From NCBI RefSeq assembly GCF_006476605.1, contig NZ_ML636810.1, positions 31,637-95,636 of the forward strand: a stretch of DNA of 64,000 nucleotides, given 5' to 3'. Below are positions 44,902 through 52,677 of this stretch, piece by piece. The stretch's first letter is position 1. Every line of letters begins with the position of its first letter. Below the pieces are notes generated by a model. That model did not search any database. It was not told where the DNA came from and was given only the letters and a program-made list of their open reading frames with translations. The translations under genes were made by a program, and so were the position numbers. The stretch is from Brucella gallinifaecis. Its GTDB lineage: Bacteria > Pseudomonadota > Alphaproteobacteria > Rhizobiales > Rhizobiaceae.

Positions 44902-45491
44902 TACAGGTTCTTCAGAAGTGTTGTGACAAGATCTTTGGCTTCACGCATTTGATGGCTGTTTCCTTCAAGACCTGCGCGTGTGATCGCGCCTTCAAGGATA
45001 AAGGAGAGATGCCGCGCCAATGCGTGTACCCGAATTTCATCGTCATGAATAAGGCAAGTCAGGTGATCTGCAAGAAAACCTTCGATCTGTTCTTTATGCT
45101 TTCGGACGGTTACGCGACCAGGATCATTAGCCGGTAATTCTGCCGCAGCATTGAGGAGCCCGCAGCCACGAAAACCATGCTCATAAGCAAATTCGGCATG
45201 ATCCTCATAGGCCTCAAAGACTGCTAGAATTTTCTCTTCAGGCTGCGTCTTGTTTGCAAGCCGCTTTTGATAAAGCGCCAGCCATTCCTCGTGGCGTATT
45301 TCAAGATAAGTTGCCACAAGATCGGCTTTGGAAGAGAAATTATTATAAAGGCTTTGTTTTGCAACGCCTGCACGTCGCGTGATTGAATCTATACCAGTGG
45401 CCGCAATTCCATCATTGTAAAACAGAATAGAAGCAGCTTCCAGAAGCCTTTCTCTCGCGCTCAGAGAAGTAGCGGAAGAATTGTTTGTCAT
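44901..45491 (-). CDS. TetR-family transcriptional regulator
   Basis: A 196-residue repressor. Helix-turn-helix at residues ~25-62 (GIAATGIDSITRRAGVAKQSLYNNFSSKADLVATYLEIR), followed by a helical ligand domain with a lone cysteine region FRGCGLLNAAAELPANDPG typical of the RutR/AcrR-like TetR subgroup seen next to transporters. Directly upstream of the EamA gene with overlapping codons. A perfect 42-bp palindrome starts eight bases before its ATG, so autoregulation of the pair is likely. Confidence 0.92.
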   Translation of the reverse strand: MTNNSSATSLSARERLLEAASILFYNDGIAATGIDSITRRAGVAKQSLYNNFSSKADLVATYLEIRHEEWLALYQKRLANKTQPEEKILAVFEAYEDHAEFAYEHGFRGCGLLNAAAELPANDPGRVTVRKHKEQIEGFLADHLTCLIHDDEIRVHALARHLSFILEGAITRAGLEGNSHQMREAKDLVTTLLKNL

Positions 45492-45498
45492 CGTTCCT

Positions 45499-45540
45499 CG
45501 GCATCACATTAGGTAGATCAGTCTACCTAATGTGATGCCG
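45499..45540. promoter_or_regulatory. perfect 42-bp palindrome, TetR operator
   Basis: Arms CGGCATCACATTAGGTAGA / TCTACCTAATGTGATGCCG, 19 bp each without mismatch, separated by TCAG. The core TAGATCAGTCTA resembles TetR-family operators (TAGA...TCTA). It lies directly upstream of the TetR start (45491), in the 5' leader or promoter, and is longer than one TetR dimer needs, so two dimers or an additional RNA hairpin function are possible. Confidence 0.8.
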
Positions 45541-45599
45541 AAATCAAGATAATTGTCTAAAGCGCACTCCAGACAGACTAAACAGTTTTCAAAACGGAT

Positions 45600-46250
45600 T
45601 TAAACAGCAAATGCTTTCGACAGATGGGCAACCTGCTCTGGCGTCAAGGGCCGTATTTTCCTGTCACCGAGCAGCAGATATAGTTTTGCAGTTTCTTCCA
45701 GTTCTTCGCAGGCATATTGCGCATTTTGCAACGAACTCCCCGCCACAACCGGCCCATGATTGGATAACAGGACAGCATGGTGACGAGCTGCCTGCATCTT
45801 GACCGAAAGCGCCAGAGCTTCATCGCCGGGCGCATAATAAGGAATTAACGGCAAATGTCCGACACGCATAACGTAATATGCAGTCAATGGCGGCAAAACA
45901 TTTTCAGGATTAACATCTTCCAATATGCTGACAGCCACTGAGTAGGTGGAATGAAGATGCACCACAGCATTTGCATCTGCCCTCTCACAATACATGCAGC
46001 GATGCAGGAACGCCTCCTTTGTCGGCTTATCACCGGATAGATGCTTGCCATTTGCATCGAGCAATGAAAGCCGCGCAGGATCCAAAGTGCCAAGACATGC
46101 ATTGGTCGGCGTCATCAAAGTGGAACCATCCGATAGTCTAACGCTGATATTGCCGGTCGAACCTGCCGTCAGCGCACGATCAAACAGTGACTTTCCAATG
46201 GATACGATTTCATCCCGCAACCGGGTTTCTTCACTGATAATCGCTGTCAT
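45600..46250 (-). CDS. otnC: 3-oxo-tetronate 4-phosphate decarboxylase (class II aldolase family)
   Basis: A 216-residue class II aldolase-fold enzyme. STGNISVRLSDGSTLMTPTN near the N terminus, then the zinc ligands in VVHLHSTYSVAVSI and LLSNHGPVVAG. In the OtnC family it decarboxylates 3-oxo-tetronate 4-phosphate to dihydroxyacetone phosphate and CO2, and the adjacent otnK gene strongly supports this assignment over fuculose-phosphate aldolase. Start at 46250 (ATGA overlap with otnK); the open frame upstream lies inside otnK. Confidence 0.88.
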   Translation of the reverse strand: MTAIISEETRLRDEIVSIGKSLFDRALTAGSTGNISVRLSDGSTLMTPTNACLGTLDPARLSLLDANGKHLSGDKPTKEAFLHRCMYCERADANAVVHLHSTYSVAVSILEDVNPENVLPPLTAYYVMRVGHLPLIPYYAPGDEALALSVKMQAARHHAVLLSNHGPVVAGSSLQNAQYACEELEETAKLYLLLGDRKIRPLTPEQVAHLSKAFAV

Positions 46251-47488
46251 CCAAGCAGCTCCCAGGCGGTCACGAACATGGTTTCGTCGCCAAAATTTCC
46301 TGATTTCAATGCAAGGGCAAGAGGTCCGGCCGCCGTCTCCGACCTGGTCCATGGCACACCGGGCGCAATTTCCGGGCCGATCTCCAATGTCTTCACATCA
46401 AGCGCACTGACCACGGCACCGGATGTCTCGCCACCCGCAACCAGAAACCGGTTAAAGCCAAGCTTTGCAAGTTCACGAGCAACGCTGGCAAGAAAATTTT
46501 CAACAATTTCCCCGGCCTGCTCCCGCCCGAATTGCGCCTGAGCGCTGATAACCCCTTCGGGTGCATCACTGCTATAAATCAGCGAGGGTTGCTGCTGATG
46601 CCTGATTGCAAACTCAACAGCCTCAGCAACCGTTATGGCACCGGTGAAAATCGCATCGGGCTTGATTTGCAGCGACGGCATTCCTGATTGCTGCGCATAG
46701 GCAATCTGCTTCCTTGTGGCCGCCGAGCACGAGCCAGCAAGCACAACAGCATGGCCTGCCGGTACTGTTACTTTGGTTTCTCTGGTCGCTGTATCAGATA
46801 TAAAATTGCCCGGCAGCCCAAGGGCAATGCCTGAGCCGCCAGTGACAAGTTTCAGCGAGCGAACAGCTTTGCCAATCAGATAAAGATCATCATCGCTGAT
46901 CGCATCAATAACGGCTATGCCTGTCATGGCATCAAGTGCCTGCTCCGTTGCAGAGGCTCCCTGACGAACAATATCATGGCTGATCAAGGAGACAGGAATC
47001 CCGGTTTGTCTTTCCAATACACGCACAAGATTAGCGTCGCGCATCGGCGTCAATGGATGGTCACGCATCGGGCTTTCCGACAAAAGCTGGTCGCCCACAA
47101 AAAGATAGCCCTTATAAACCGTACGCTTGTTAACCGGAAAAGCGGGGCAAGCTATCGTGCGTGTGACGCCGATACGCTTCATCAATGCTTCTGTGACAGG
47201 ACCGATATTGCCTTCATCTGTGGAATCAAAGGTCGAACAATATTTGAAAAATATCTGTTGCGCGCCAGCTTTGAGCAGAATATCAGCGGCCGAAATTGAT
47301 TGGGAAACGGCATCTTTTGCCGGGATCGTCCGGGATTTCAGCGACACAACGACTGCATCCACTGCGCCAAAATCAGTATCGGCAGCAGGAACACCAACCA
47401 CCTGAAGAACACTCATGCCACCGCGTGACAGCATAAGGGCAAGATCTGTTGCCCCGGTCAGATCGTCGGCAATAGCGCCAATATACAT
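46247..47488 (-). CDS. otnK: 3-oxo-tetronate kinase (four-carbon acid sugar kinase)
   Basis: A 413-residue kinase of the DUF1537 family. N-terminal substrate-binding motif IGAIADDLTGATDLALMLSRGGM (residues 3-25) and the C-terminal nucleotide-binding domain with VAGGETSGAVVSAL near the end are diagnostic. It phosphorylates the C4 position of 3-oxo-tetronate before OtnC acts. Translation overlaps otnC by four bases. GGAGG lies ahead of the ATG at 47488. Separated by 82 bases from the upstream LacI-type regulator gene on the same strand. Confidence 0.9.
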   Translation of the reverse strand: MYIGAIADDLTGATDLALMLSRGGMSVLQVVGVPAADTDFGAVDAVVVSLKSRTIPAKDAVSQSISAADILLKAGAQQIFFKYCSTFDSTDEGNIGPVTEALMKRIGVTRTIACPAFPVNKRTVYKGYLFVGDQLLSESPMRDHPLTPMRDANLVRVLERQTGIPVSLISHDIVRQGASATEQALDAMTGIAVIDAISDDDLYLIGKAVRSLKLVTGGSGIALGLPGNFISDTATRETKVTVPAGHAVVLAGSCSAATRKQIAYAQQSGMPSLQIKPDAIFTGAITVAEAVEFAIRHQQQPSLIYSSDAPEGVISAQAQFGREQAGEIVENFLASVARELAKLGFNRFLVAGGETSGAVVSALDVKTLEIGPEIAPGVPWTRSETAAGPLALALKSGNFGDETMFVTAWELLG

Positions 47489-47570
47489 AAATATGCCTCC
47501 ACATGAGAGTTTTTCCGCGCTTAAAAAATGCGGAACAGTCTTGTTTGATTATTTTACCCGCACAGACCGA

Positions 47571-48578
47571 TTAAGCTGTTTCACCCTGAAGGATTGTAAA
47601 ACCCGTATCGATTATCGTGCTGGTATCAGGACGGTCGGGTTGCTGCATAAAGGTTTCAACGGCAATCTGCCCGATGCTGTGACGGTTGGATTTTATTGTC
47701 GACAATGGCTGCGGCAGCTCCTGCCCCATATCCAGTCCGTTAAACCCGAAAATCCCGATATCCGTTTTGATTTTCAGCCCTGCCGCATAGCAATGAAACA
47801 TGCCGCCTACAGCCATATCATCGTTGGAGAACACGACAACTTCAGGTTTTTTCCGCTTTCTCAACAGGCTTTCCAGTGCACTACGCCCCCCTCCGATGGA
47901 GCTGGGACCATCAATAAAATATTCCACTGGTGCCGTAATGCCCTGACTCGTCAGATATTTCACAAAACTCTGGTGCCGCTGTGCGGCACGTAAATCGCTG
48001 GAAAGATCGTGCCCGACATAACCAAAATTTCTGTAACCACGCTGTAGCAGATGTTCGGCAGTCGCAATGCCTGCATCACGATGCGACAAGCCGATTGCCA
48101 CATCTATCGGTCGCCCACCGGCATCCATGATTTCAATCACACGGATTGATGAACTGTCGAGCAGCTTGCTCGTCGTTCGTGTATGATCAAGGCCGGAAAT
48201 AATCATTGCAGCCGGTTTCCATGCCAGCATGGAACGGACAATGACTTCTTCAGCATCCATATCGTAATTTGTGACCCCGACAACAGGCTGAAAACCGGAT
48301 CTGGCAAGAGCCTTGTTGATACCCTCCATCACCTCTGGAAAAACGCTGTTAGAAAGGGAAGGCAGCACAACCCCGACAAGGTTTGAACGCGACGACGCTA
48401 GTGAACCGGCAAGCTTGTTATGAACATAGCCCGTGTCACGGACTGCCTCCATGACGCGAAGGCGTGTTTTCTCGCTGATAGCCCCCTTGGATCGGAGCAC
48501 ACGCGATACAGTGATCTCGCTTACACCTGCTGCTTGCGCAACATCATGCAAGGTGATTGCCCGGCCTTTCGAGAGCAT
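47571..48578 (-). CDS. LacI-family regulator, GntR (gluconate repressor)-like
   Basis: A 335-residue regulator with an N-terminal helix-turn-helix (ITLHDVAQAAGVSEITVSRVLRSKGAISEKTRLRV, residues 9-43) and a sugar-acid type sensor domain. The GntR subgroup of the LacI family binds sugar acids, which fits the threonate/erythronate genes on both sides. Its gene heads the otnK-otnC arm and is divergent from ltnD-otnI; two matching operators lie in the shared control region (48603-48673). ATG at 48578 has AGGGGG ahead; upstream codons in frame are unsupported. Confidence 0.88.
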   Translation of the reverse strand: MLSKGRAITLHDVAQAAGVSEITVSRVLRSKGAISEKTRLRVMEAVRDTGYVHNKLAGSLASSRSNLVGVVLPSLSNSVFPEVMEGINKALARSGFQPVVGVTNYDMDAEEVIVRSMLAWKPAAMIISGLDHTRTTSKLLDSSSIRVIEIMDAGGRPIDVAIGLSHRDAGIATAEHLLQRGYRNFGYVGHDLSSDLRAAQRHQSFVKYLTSQGITAPVEYFIDGPSSIGGGRSALESLLRKRKKPEVVVFSNDDMAVGGMFHCYAAGLKIKTDIGIFGFNGLDMGQELPQPLSTIKSNRHSIGQIAVETFMQQPDRPDTSTIIDTGFTILQGETA

Positions 48579-48602
48579 GCACACCCCCTGCGCTAAAGAT
48601 AA

Positions 48603-48618
48603 ATGACAGCGCAAACAT
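48603..48618. promoter_or_regulatory. GntR-type operator O1
   Basis: ATGACAGCGCAAACAT. Its reverse complement differs from the second site at 48658-48673 (ATGTTAGCGCTGTCAT) at one position. The pattern with a central GCGC and flanking ATGTT/AACAT is that of LacI-family gluconate repressor operators. Confidence 0.6.
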
Positions 48619-48619
48619 A

Positions 48620-48646
48620 TCTGCTTGCTTCTGAAAAGCAAGCAGA
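48620..48646. promoter_or_regulatory. perfect hairpin between the two operators
   Basis: Arms TCTGCTTGCTT / AAGCAAGCAGA, 11 bp without mismatch, loop CTGAA. It lies exactly between the two operators in the divergent promoter region; it could be a second regulator's site or part of a leader RNA. Confidence 0.6.
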
Positions 48647-48657
48647 TTAGAAAATAA

Positions 48658-48673
48658 ATGTTAGCGCTGTCAT
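48658..48673. promoter_or_regulatory. GntR-type operator O2
   Basis: ATGTTAGCGCTGTCAT, imperfect palindrome with a GC centre, 12 bases before the ltnD start codon at 48685, so a bound repressor would block ltnD transcription directly. Partner of O1 with 55 bases between their starts, compatible with looping. Confidence 0.65.
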
Positions 48674-48684
48674 CGGAGAAAACA

Positions 48685-49593
48685 ATGAGCGATTACAAGG
48701 TTGCAGTCATCGGGCTTGGATCAATGGGCATGGGGGCTGCGAAGTCGCTCTTGCGCAATGGTGTGGATGTAACAGGATACGACCTGAACACGGCCTGCCT
48801 TGATGAATTCAGCAAGGCCGGGGGCAAGATTGCGAGCAGCGCGGCAGAAGCAGCACAGGGCGCAAATGCGCTCATCCTGATGGTGGTCAATGCCGCACAG
48901 ACCGACGCGGCCCTGTTTCAGCCCGCACATGGCTGCGCCTTTGCGATGCAAAAAGGTGGAGTGGTGATTTCATGCGCCACCATGTCTCCTGAAGATGCAG
49001 GCAATCTTTCAGCCAAGGCCGAAAATGCCGGCCTGCATTATCTTGATGCTCCGGTAAGCGGCGGCGCAATCAAGGCAGAAGCCGGCGAGATTACTGTCAT
49101 GGCTTCCGGCACTCAAGCCGCATTCGATGCTGCAGACGCCGCACTGTCGGCCATTGCCGGAAAAGTCTATAATCTTGGCGATCGGGCCGGTCTGGGGGCC
49201 GCCTATAAAATAGTCAATCAACTGCTGGCCGGTGTTCATATTGCCGCCGCCTGCGAAGCAATGACATTTGCCGGAAAACTCGGCCTTGATCTTGATAAGG
49301 TCTATGAGGTCATCACGGCATCGGCGGGCAACAGCTGGATGTTTGAAAACCGTGTCCCGCATATTCTCGAAGGCGATTATTCTCCGCGCAGCGCCGTTGA
49401 CATTTTCACCAAGGATCTGGGAATTGTTGCAAATATTGGCCACAAAGAAAAATTCCCGCTGCCCGTTGCAGGCACGGCCTTGCAAATGTTTCTGGCCACT
49501 GCCGCAGCCGGAATGGGCAAAGATGACGATGCATCCGTTGCCCGCATGATTGCACAGATCACGGGCATCAATCTCCCACAGAAGGCCGTTTGA
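48685..49593 (+). CDS. ltnD: L-threonate dehydrogenase (beta-hydroxyacid dehydrogenase family)
   Basis: A 302-residue NAD-dependent dehydrogenase. Rossmann motif VIGLGSMGMGAAKSLLRNGVDVTGYD (residues 7-32), substrate motif DAPVSGGAIKAEAGEITVMASG and the catalytic lysine in AAYKIVNQLLAGVHIAAACEAM. Within this family the neighbourhood otnI-otnK-otnC fits LtnD, which oxidises L-threonate to 2-oxo-tetronate. D-erythronate users have a different type of dehydrogenase, so threonate is the better guess. Start at 48685 with GGAG ahead. Confidence 0.88.
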   Translation: MSDYKVAVIGLGSMGMGAAKSLLRNGVDVTGYDLNTACLDEFSKAGGKIASSAAEAAQGANALILMVVNAAQTDAALFQPAHGCAFAMQKGGVVISCATMSPEDAGNLSAKAENAGLHYLDAPVSGGAIKAEAGEITVMASGTQAAFDAADAALSAIAGKVYNLGDRAGLGAAYKIVNQLLAGVHIAAACEAMTFAGKLGLDLDKVYEVITASAGNSWMFENRVPHILEGDYSPRSAVDIFTKDLGIVANIGHKEKFPLPVAGTALQMFLATAAAGMGKDDDASVARMIAQITGINLPQKAV

Positions 49594-49596
49594 TCC

Positions 49597-50367
49597 ATGC
49601 CAAATTTTGCTGCAAATCTGACAATGATGTTTAATGAGCTGCCTTTTCTTGATCGCTTTGACGCGGCTGCAAAGGCTGGTTTCAAAGCTGTGGAATTTTT
49701 ATTTCCCTATGAGCATGATGCCGAAACCGTGCGGGAAAAGGCAATGGCAGCGGGGGTTGAAATTGCTCTTTTCAACATGCCTCCCGGTGATTGGGAAAGC
49801 GGAGAACGCGGCATTGCAGCCTTCCCTGATCGTGCACAAGAGTTTAGCAACAATCTTGTAACTGCACTTCATTATGCGCAGGTTCTTCGTGTTCCACGCA
49901 TTCACATGATGGCCGGCCTTGCTGACAGCAACAATCAAACGGCCCAGGAGCGTTATCTCGCAGCCCTTTGTGAAGCCGCGGATGCTGCGCAGCCCTATGC
50001 AATCGATATTTTGCTTGAGCCGATCAATAAACGCGATATGCCCGGCTATTTTCTCAATGATTTCAATCAGGCTGTCGCATTAATTGAAAAAACTGCCCGC
50101 AGCAATGTCAAGCTGCAATATGACATCTATCATCGCCAGATTTTACATGGCGACGTCACCCGCTCCCTTGAAACCCTGCTTCCGCTGATTGGTCATATCC
50201 AGACGGCATCGGTGCCTTTGCGGCATGAACCGGGAAGCGGAGAACTGAATGATACAGCTATTTTCAAGCTTCTCGACAGGCTCGGCTATAGCGGTTTTAT
50301 CGGCTGCGAATATCGCCCCCAAAAAGGGACGCTCGAAGGGCTGGAATGGCTTAAACCCTATCTTTAA
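49597..50367 (+). CDS. otnI: 2-oxo-tetronate isomerase (hydroxypyruvate isomerase-like)
   Basis: A 256-residue TIM-barrel protein of the Hyi/xylose-isomerase-like group. Segments: LTMMFNELPFLDRFDAAAKAGFKAVEFLFPYEH at the N terminus and LLEPINKRDMPGYFLNDFNQAV plus KLQYDIYHRQILHGDVTRSL in the middle carry the metal-binding Glu, Asp and His. In the OtnI role it shifts the keto group of 2-oxo-tetronate to 3-oxo-tetronate. It starts three bases after the ltnD stop, so the two are co-translated. Ends the plus-strand arm. Confidence 0.88.
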   Translation: MPNFAANLTMMFNELPFLDRFDAAAKAGFKAVEFLFPYEHDAETVREKAMAAGVEIALFNMPPGDWESGERGIAAFPDRAQEFSNNLVTALHYAQVLRVPRIHMMAGLADSNNQTAQERYLAALCEAADAAQPYAIDILLEPINKRDMPGYFLNDFNQAVALIEKTARSNVKLQYDIYHRQILHGDVTRSLETLLPLIGHIQTASVPLRHEPGSGELNDTAIFKLLDRLGYSGFIGCEYRPQKGTLEGLEWLKPYL

Positions 50368-50371
50368 AAAC

Positions 50372-50403
50372 AAAATGCCCGGATCAATTATCCGGGCATT
50401 TTT
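50372..50403. terminator. bidirectional terminator between otnI and the nucleoside hydrolase gene
   Basis: Arms AAAATGCCCGGAT / ATCCGGGCATTTT, 13 bp, loop CAATT, T runs on both strands between convergent genes. Confidence 0.88.
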
Positions 50404-50420
50404 AATTGCTGATCAATCGT

Positions 50421-51338
50421 CTATCTGGAAGCGAAGGCTTCAAGTTTTCGGATAAAATCCTGCATGATCGGATCCCGGTCCACATAAGTGACATAGCGAA
50501 TAAAATGGCGGGAGCGATCAACACTCCAGGTCATCTGATCCGTCAAAACCGGCGATGCGGTCAGAACACTCGGGCACCAATCCGGGTTAAGAAGCCAGGC
50601 AACCGGCGCCATGTCCCAGATTTCCTTGGACCAACCGATATGATTATCGGAATATTCCTTGAAACGCATGGCGAGAAACGCACCAATATCGCCTTGCGGC
50701 TCAACATAGCGTTCAATTTCGGCAACCGTGCTATGCAGATGCGATGTTACGCCCTTGCACGGAACCAGCACCAGCGGCACGCCGCAATCAAGCAGAACCT
50801 GCGCACCGCCGACATCCTGCTTGAGATTGAATTCAACAGTATGCGGCCATTCCAGCGCATGACCACCAAGCCATACAACGACTGTGCGATCAATAATATC
50901 AGGCGCTTTCAACAGGGCGGAGGCAACATTGCTGATCGCGCCAATCGCGATGATATAAAGCGGGTTTTCGGGAGAACCGGCCCGAGCGCGTTCAATCATA
51001 TGATCAACCGCTGCTGCGGAACGCGCCTGTTTCTCCGGTCCCACATAGTCCGTTACACCACGATGCACGAGACCTTCATGCGACATGTTGAGACGGCTAA
51101 GCAGACGCAGAATCTCTTCATAGCTCAGCTCCATCCCATGACCGGGGCTATCTGCACGCTTGTTGAAAAACGGCGCTGCATAGATTGCCTCAACGTCCAG
51201 ACGCTCCTGCGAAAGCAGCATCTGAACGATTGCAAACTGGTCGTCGATTTCATTAAATGTATCCGTATCAAGGACAACGCGGACACGTCCTGTAGGCGGT
51301 GCAAGCAAAGCAAGCCGCTGCGCTTCGGAAATAGACAT
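50421..51338 (-). CDS. nucleoside hydrolase-family protein
   Basis: A 305-residue protein of the inosine-uridine-preferring nucleoside hydrolase superfamily, which cleaves the N-glycosidic bond with a calcium ion held by an N-terminal aspartate cluster. Here that cluster reads DTDTFNEIDDQFA (D24, D26, D32, D33), a variant with three extra residues before the DD pair compared with the classical DTDPGIDDA; such variants belong to subgroups of unknown substrate. Other family parts are IIAIGAISNVASALLKAPDI, LGGHALEWPHTVEFNLKQDVGGAQVLL. Its gene follows an ABC ATPase gene by 15 bases. Substrate not assignable. Confidence 0.88.
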   Translation of the reverse strand: MSISEAQRLALLAPPTGRVRVVLDTDTFNEIDDQFAIVQMLLSQERLDVEAIYAAPFFNKRADSPGHGMELSYEEILRLLSRLNMSHEGLVHRGVTDYVGPEKQARSAAAVDHMIERARAGSPENPLYIIAIGAISNVASALLKAPDIIDRTVVVWLGGHALEWPHTVEFNLKQDVGGAQVLLDCGVPLVLVPCKGVTSHLHSTVAEIERYVEPQGDIGAFLAMRFKEYSDNHIGWSKEIWDMAPVAWLLNPDWCPSVLTASPVLTDQMTWSVDRSRHFIRYVTYVDRDPIMQDFIRKLEAFASR

Positions 51339-51353
51339 GTTTCCTCCCTAAAA

Positions 51354-52451
51354 TTATGTGTCAGATTTCGATGTTTCAGCGATGCGCTTGCCATCCTTTT
51401 TGGAAAAAAGATGAATTTTACTCATCGCCACATAGAAGCTTGTTTCGCTGCCATGCACAAAATGCATCATGTCGTTGACAACTGCCGTCATGGTTTGTCC
51501 ATCGGCGTCAATCTGGACATGGGTCTGCGCACCGGTCGGCTCAAAATGGGCAATTTTAGCCTGAATGCGCACGCCCTCGCCTTTAAGGTGCATGTGCTCC
51601 GGCCTGATGCCGATAATAATGGCCTCTCCTGCCTTGACAGCGTAATGATCAGGCAATGGCAGGACAAAATCACCTGAAATGCGTCCCTGATAACCACCAT
51701 CCGGGTTAGCCTCGACAATTGCATCAAGCAGATTCATGGAGGGCGAACCGATAAAGCTGGCCACAAATATATTATCCGGGCGTTCATAAAGATCGGCAGG
51801 TGAGCCAATCTGTTCGATATTGCCGGCATTCATCACGACAATCCGGTCAGCAAGCGTCATGGCCTCAATCTGGTCATGCGTCACATAAATCGATGTCGTC
51901 TGGACTTTCTGGTGAAAGGACTTGATTTCCGAACGCATCTGGACGCGCAACTTGGCATCAAGATTGGACAGCGGTTCATCAAAGAGAAAAACCGCGGGAT
52001 TACGCACAATAGCGCGTCCCATTGCAACACGCTGACGCTGACCACCCGAGAGCTGGGCAGGACGGCGATCCAGCAATGGCTCAATCGCCAGCAACCGTGC
52101 CGCTTCATCAACCCGGCGGGAGATTTCGTCTTTGGGGACTTTCGACAGTTTCAGGTTGAGGGCAATATTCTCACGCACGCTCATATGAGGGTAGAGCGCA
52201 TAATTCTGGAACACCATCGCAATATTGCGTTTTTTGGGGTCAAGACCATTGACGACCACTCCATCAATGAGAATTTCTCCAGCAGTGATCTCCTCAAGAC
52301 CGGCAATCATACGCAACAGCGTCGACTTCCCGCATCCTGACGGGCCTACAAGAGCGAGAAATTCACCATCCTGAATGGATAAATCAAGGCGCTGGATGAC
52401 ATTGACATTACCATAAGTCTTCCTGACGGCTTTAAGTTCAACGTTTCCCAT
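51354..52451 (-). CDS. carbohydrate ABC transporter ATP-binding protein (UgpC/MalK type)
   Basis: A 365-residue ATPase. Walker A GPSGCGKST in residues ~37-45, signature LSGGQRQRVAMGRAIVRNPAVFLFDEPLSNLDAKLR around 136-170, then the H-loop YVTHDQIEAMT, and C-terminal MalK-type TOBE repeats (IIGIRPEHMHL). It is on the opposite strand from its presumed partners (SBP and two permeases at 53.8-56.8 kb) but shares their control region. ATG at 52451 with GGAGG ahead. Confidence 0.93.
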   Translation of the reverse strand: MGNVELKAVRKTYGNVNVIQRLDLSIQDGEFLALVGPSGCGKSTLLRMIAGLEEITAGEILIDGVVVNGLDPKKRNIAMVFQNYALYPHMSVRENIALNLKLSKVPKDEISRRVDEAARLLAIEPLLDRRPAQLSGGQRQRVAMGRAIVRNPAVFLFDEPLSNLDAKLRVQMRSEIKSFHQKVQTTSIYVTHDQIEAMTLADRIVVMNAGNIEQIGSPADLYERPDNIFVASFIGSPSMNLLDAIVEANPDGGYQGRISGDFVLPLPDHYAVKAGEAIIIGIRPEHMHLKGEGVRIQAKIAHFEPTGAQTHVQIDADGQTMTAVVNDMMHFVHGSETSFYVAMSKIHLFSKKDGKRIAETSKSDT

Positions 52452-52471
52452 CGATCCTCCCAAAAGCATAT

Positions 52472-52488
52472 CTATTTGAAACAAGTAG
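52472..52488. promoter_or_regulatory. 17-bp imperfect palindrome, candidate LacI-family operator
   Basis: CTATTTGAAACAAGTAG (arms CTATTTG / CAAGTAG with one mismatch, AAA centre), 21 bases upstream of the ATPase start codon in the divergent region. A weaker inverted pair TGAAACA ... TGTTTCA spans 52477-52506. Likely a binding site for the LacI-type regulator encoded next to it. Confidence 0.5.
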
Positions 52489-52677
52489 ATTAATGGACCT
52501 GTTTCAGTATTATCCAGCCTAGCAATCCTGTGCTCCAGTCTCTCATGTCCGGGCAACAAAATCAGGCAGACCGAGAGACCGTTGCATAATGCCTGTCCGA
52601 TCTATCATTCTGCACACGGTTGCAGTAGTAAAGTCGAACAGGCGGGTTCGTCAAGTGCAGAGGGGGAACAACAATCG

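Noticed and set aside
45499..45540. Transcription terminator instead of operator
   Set aside because: It precedes the tetR start codon, has no T run after either arm, and its centre resembles a TetR-type site.
50406..51677. 423-codon plus-strand open frame over the nucleoside hydrolase and ABC ATPase
   Set aside because: Shadow of two well-supported genes; no ribosome site and Cys/His/Arg-rich translation.
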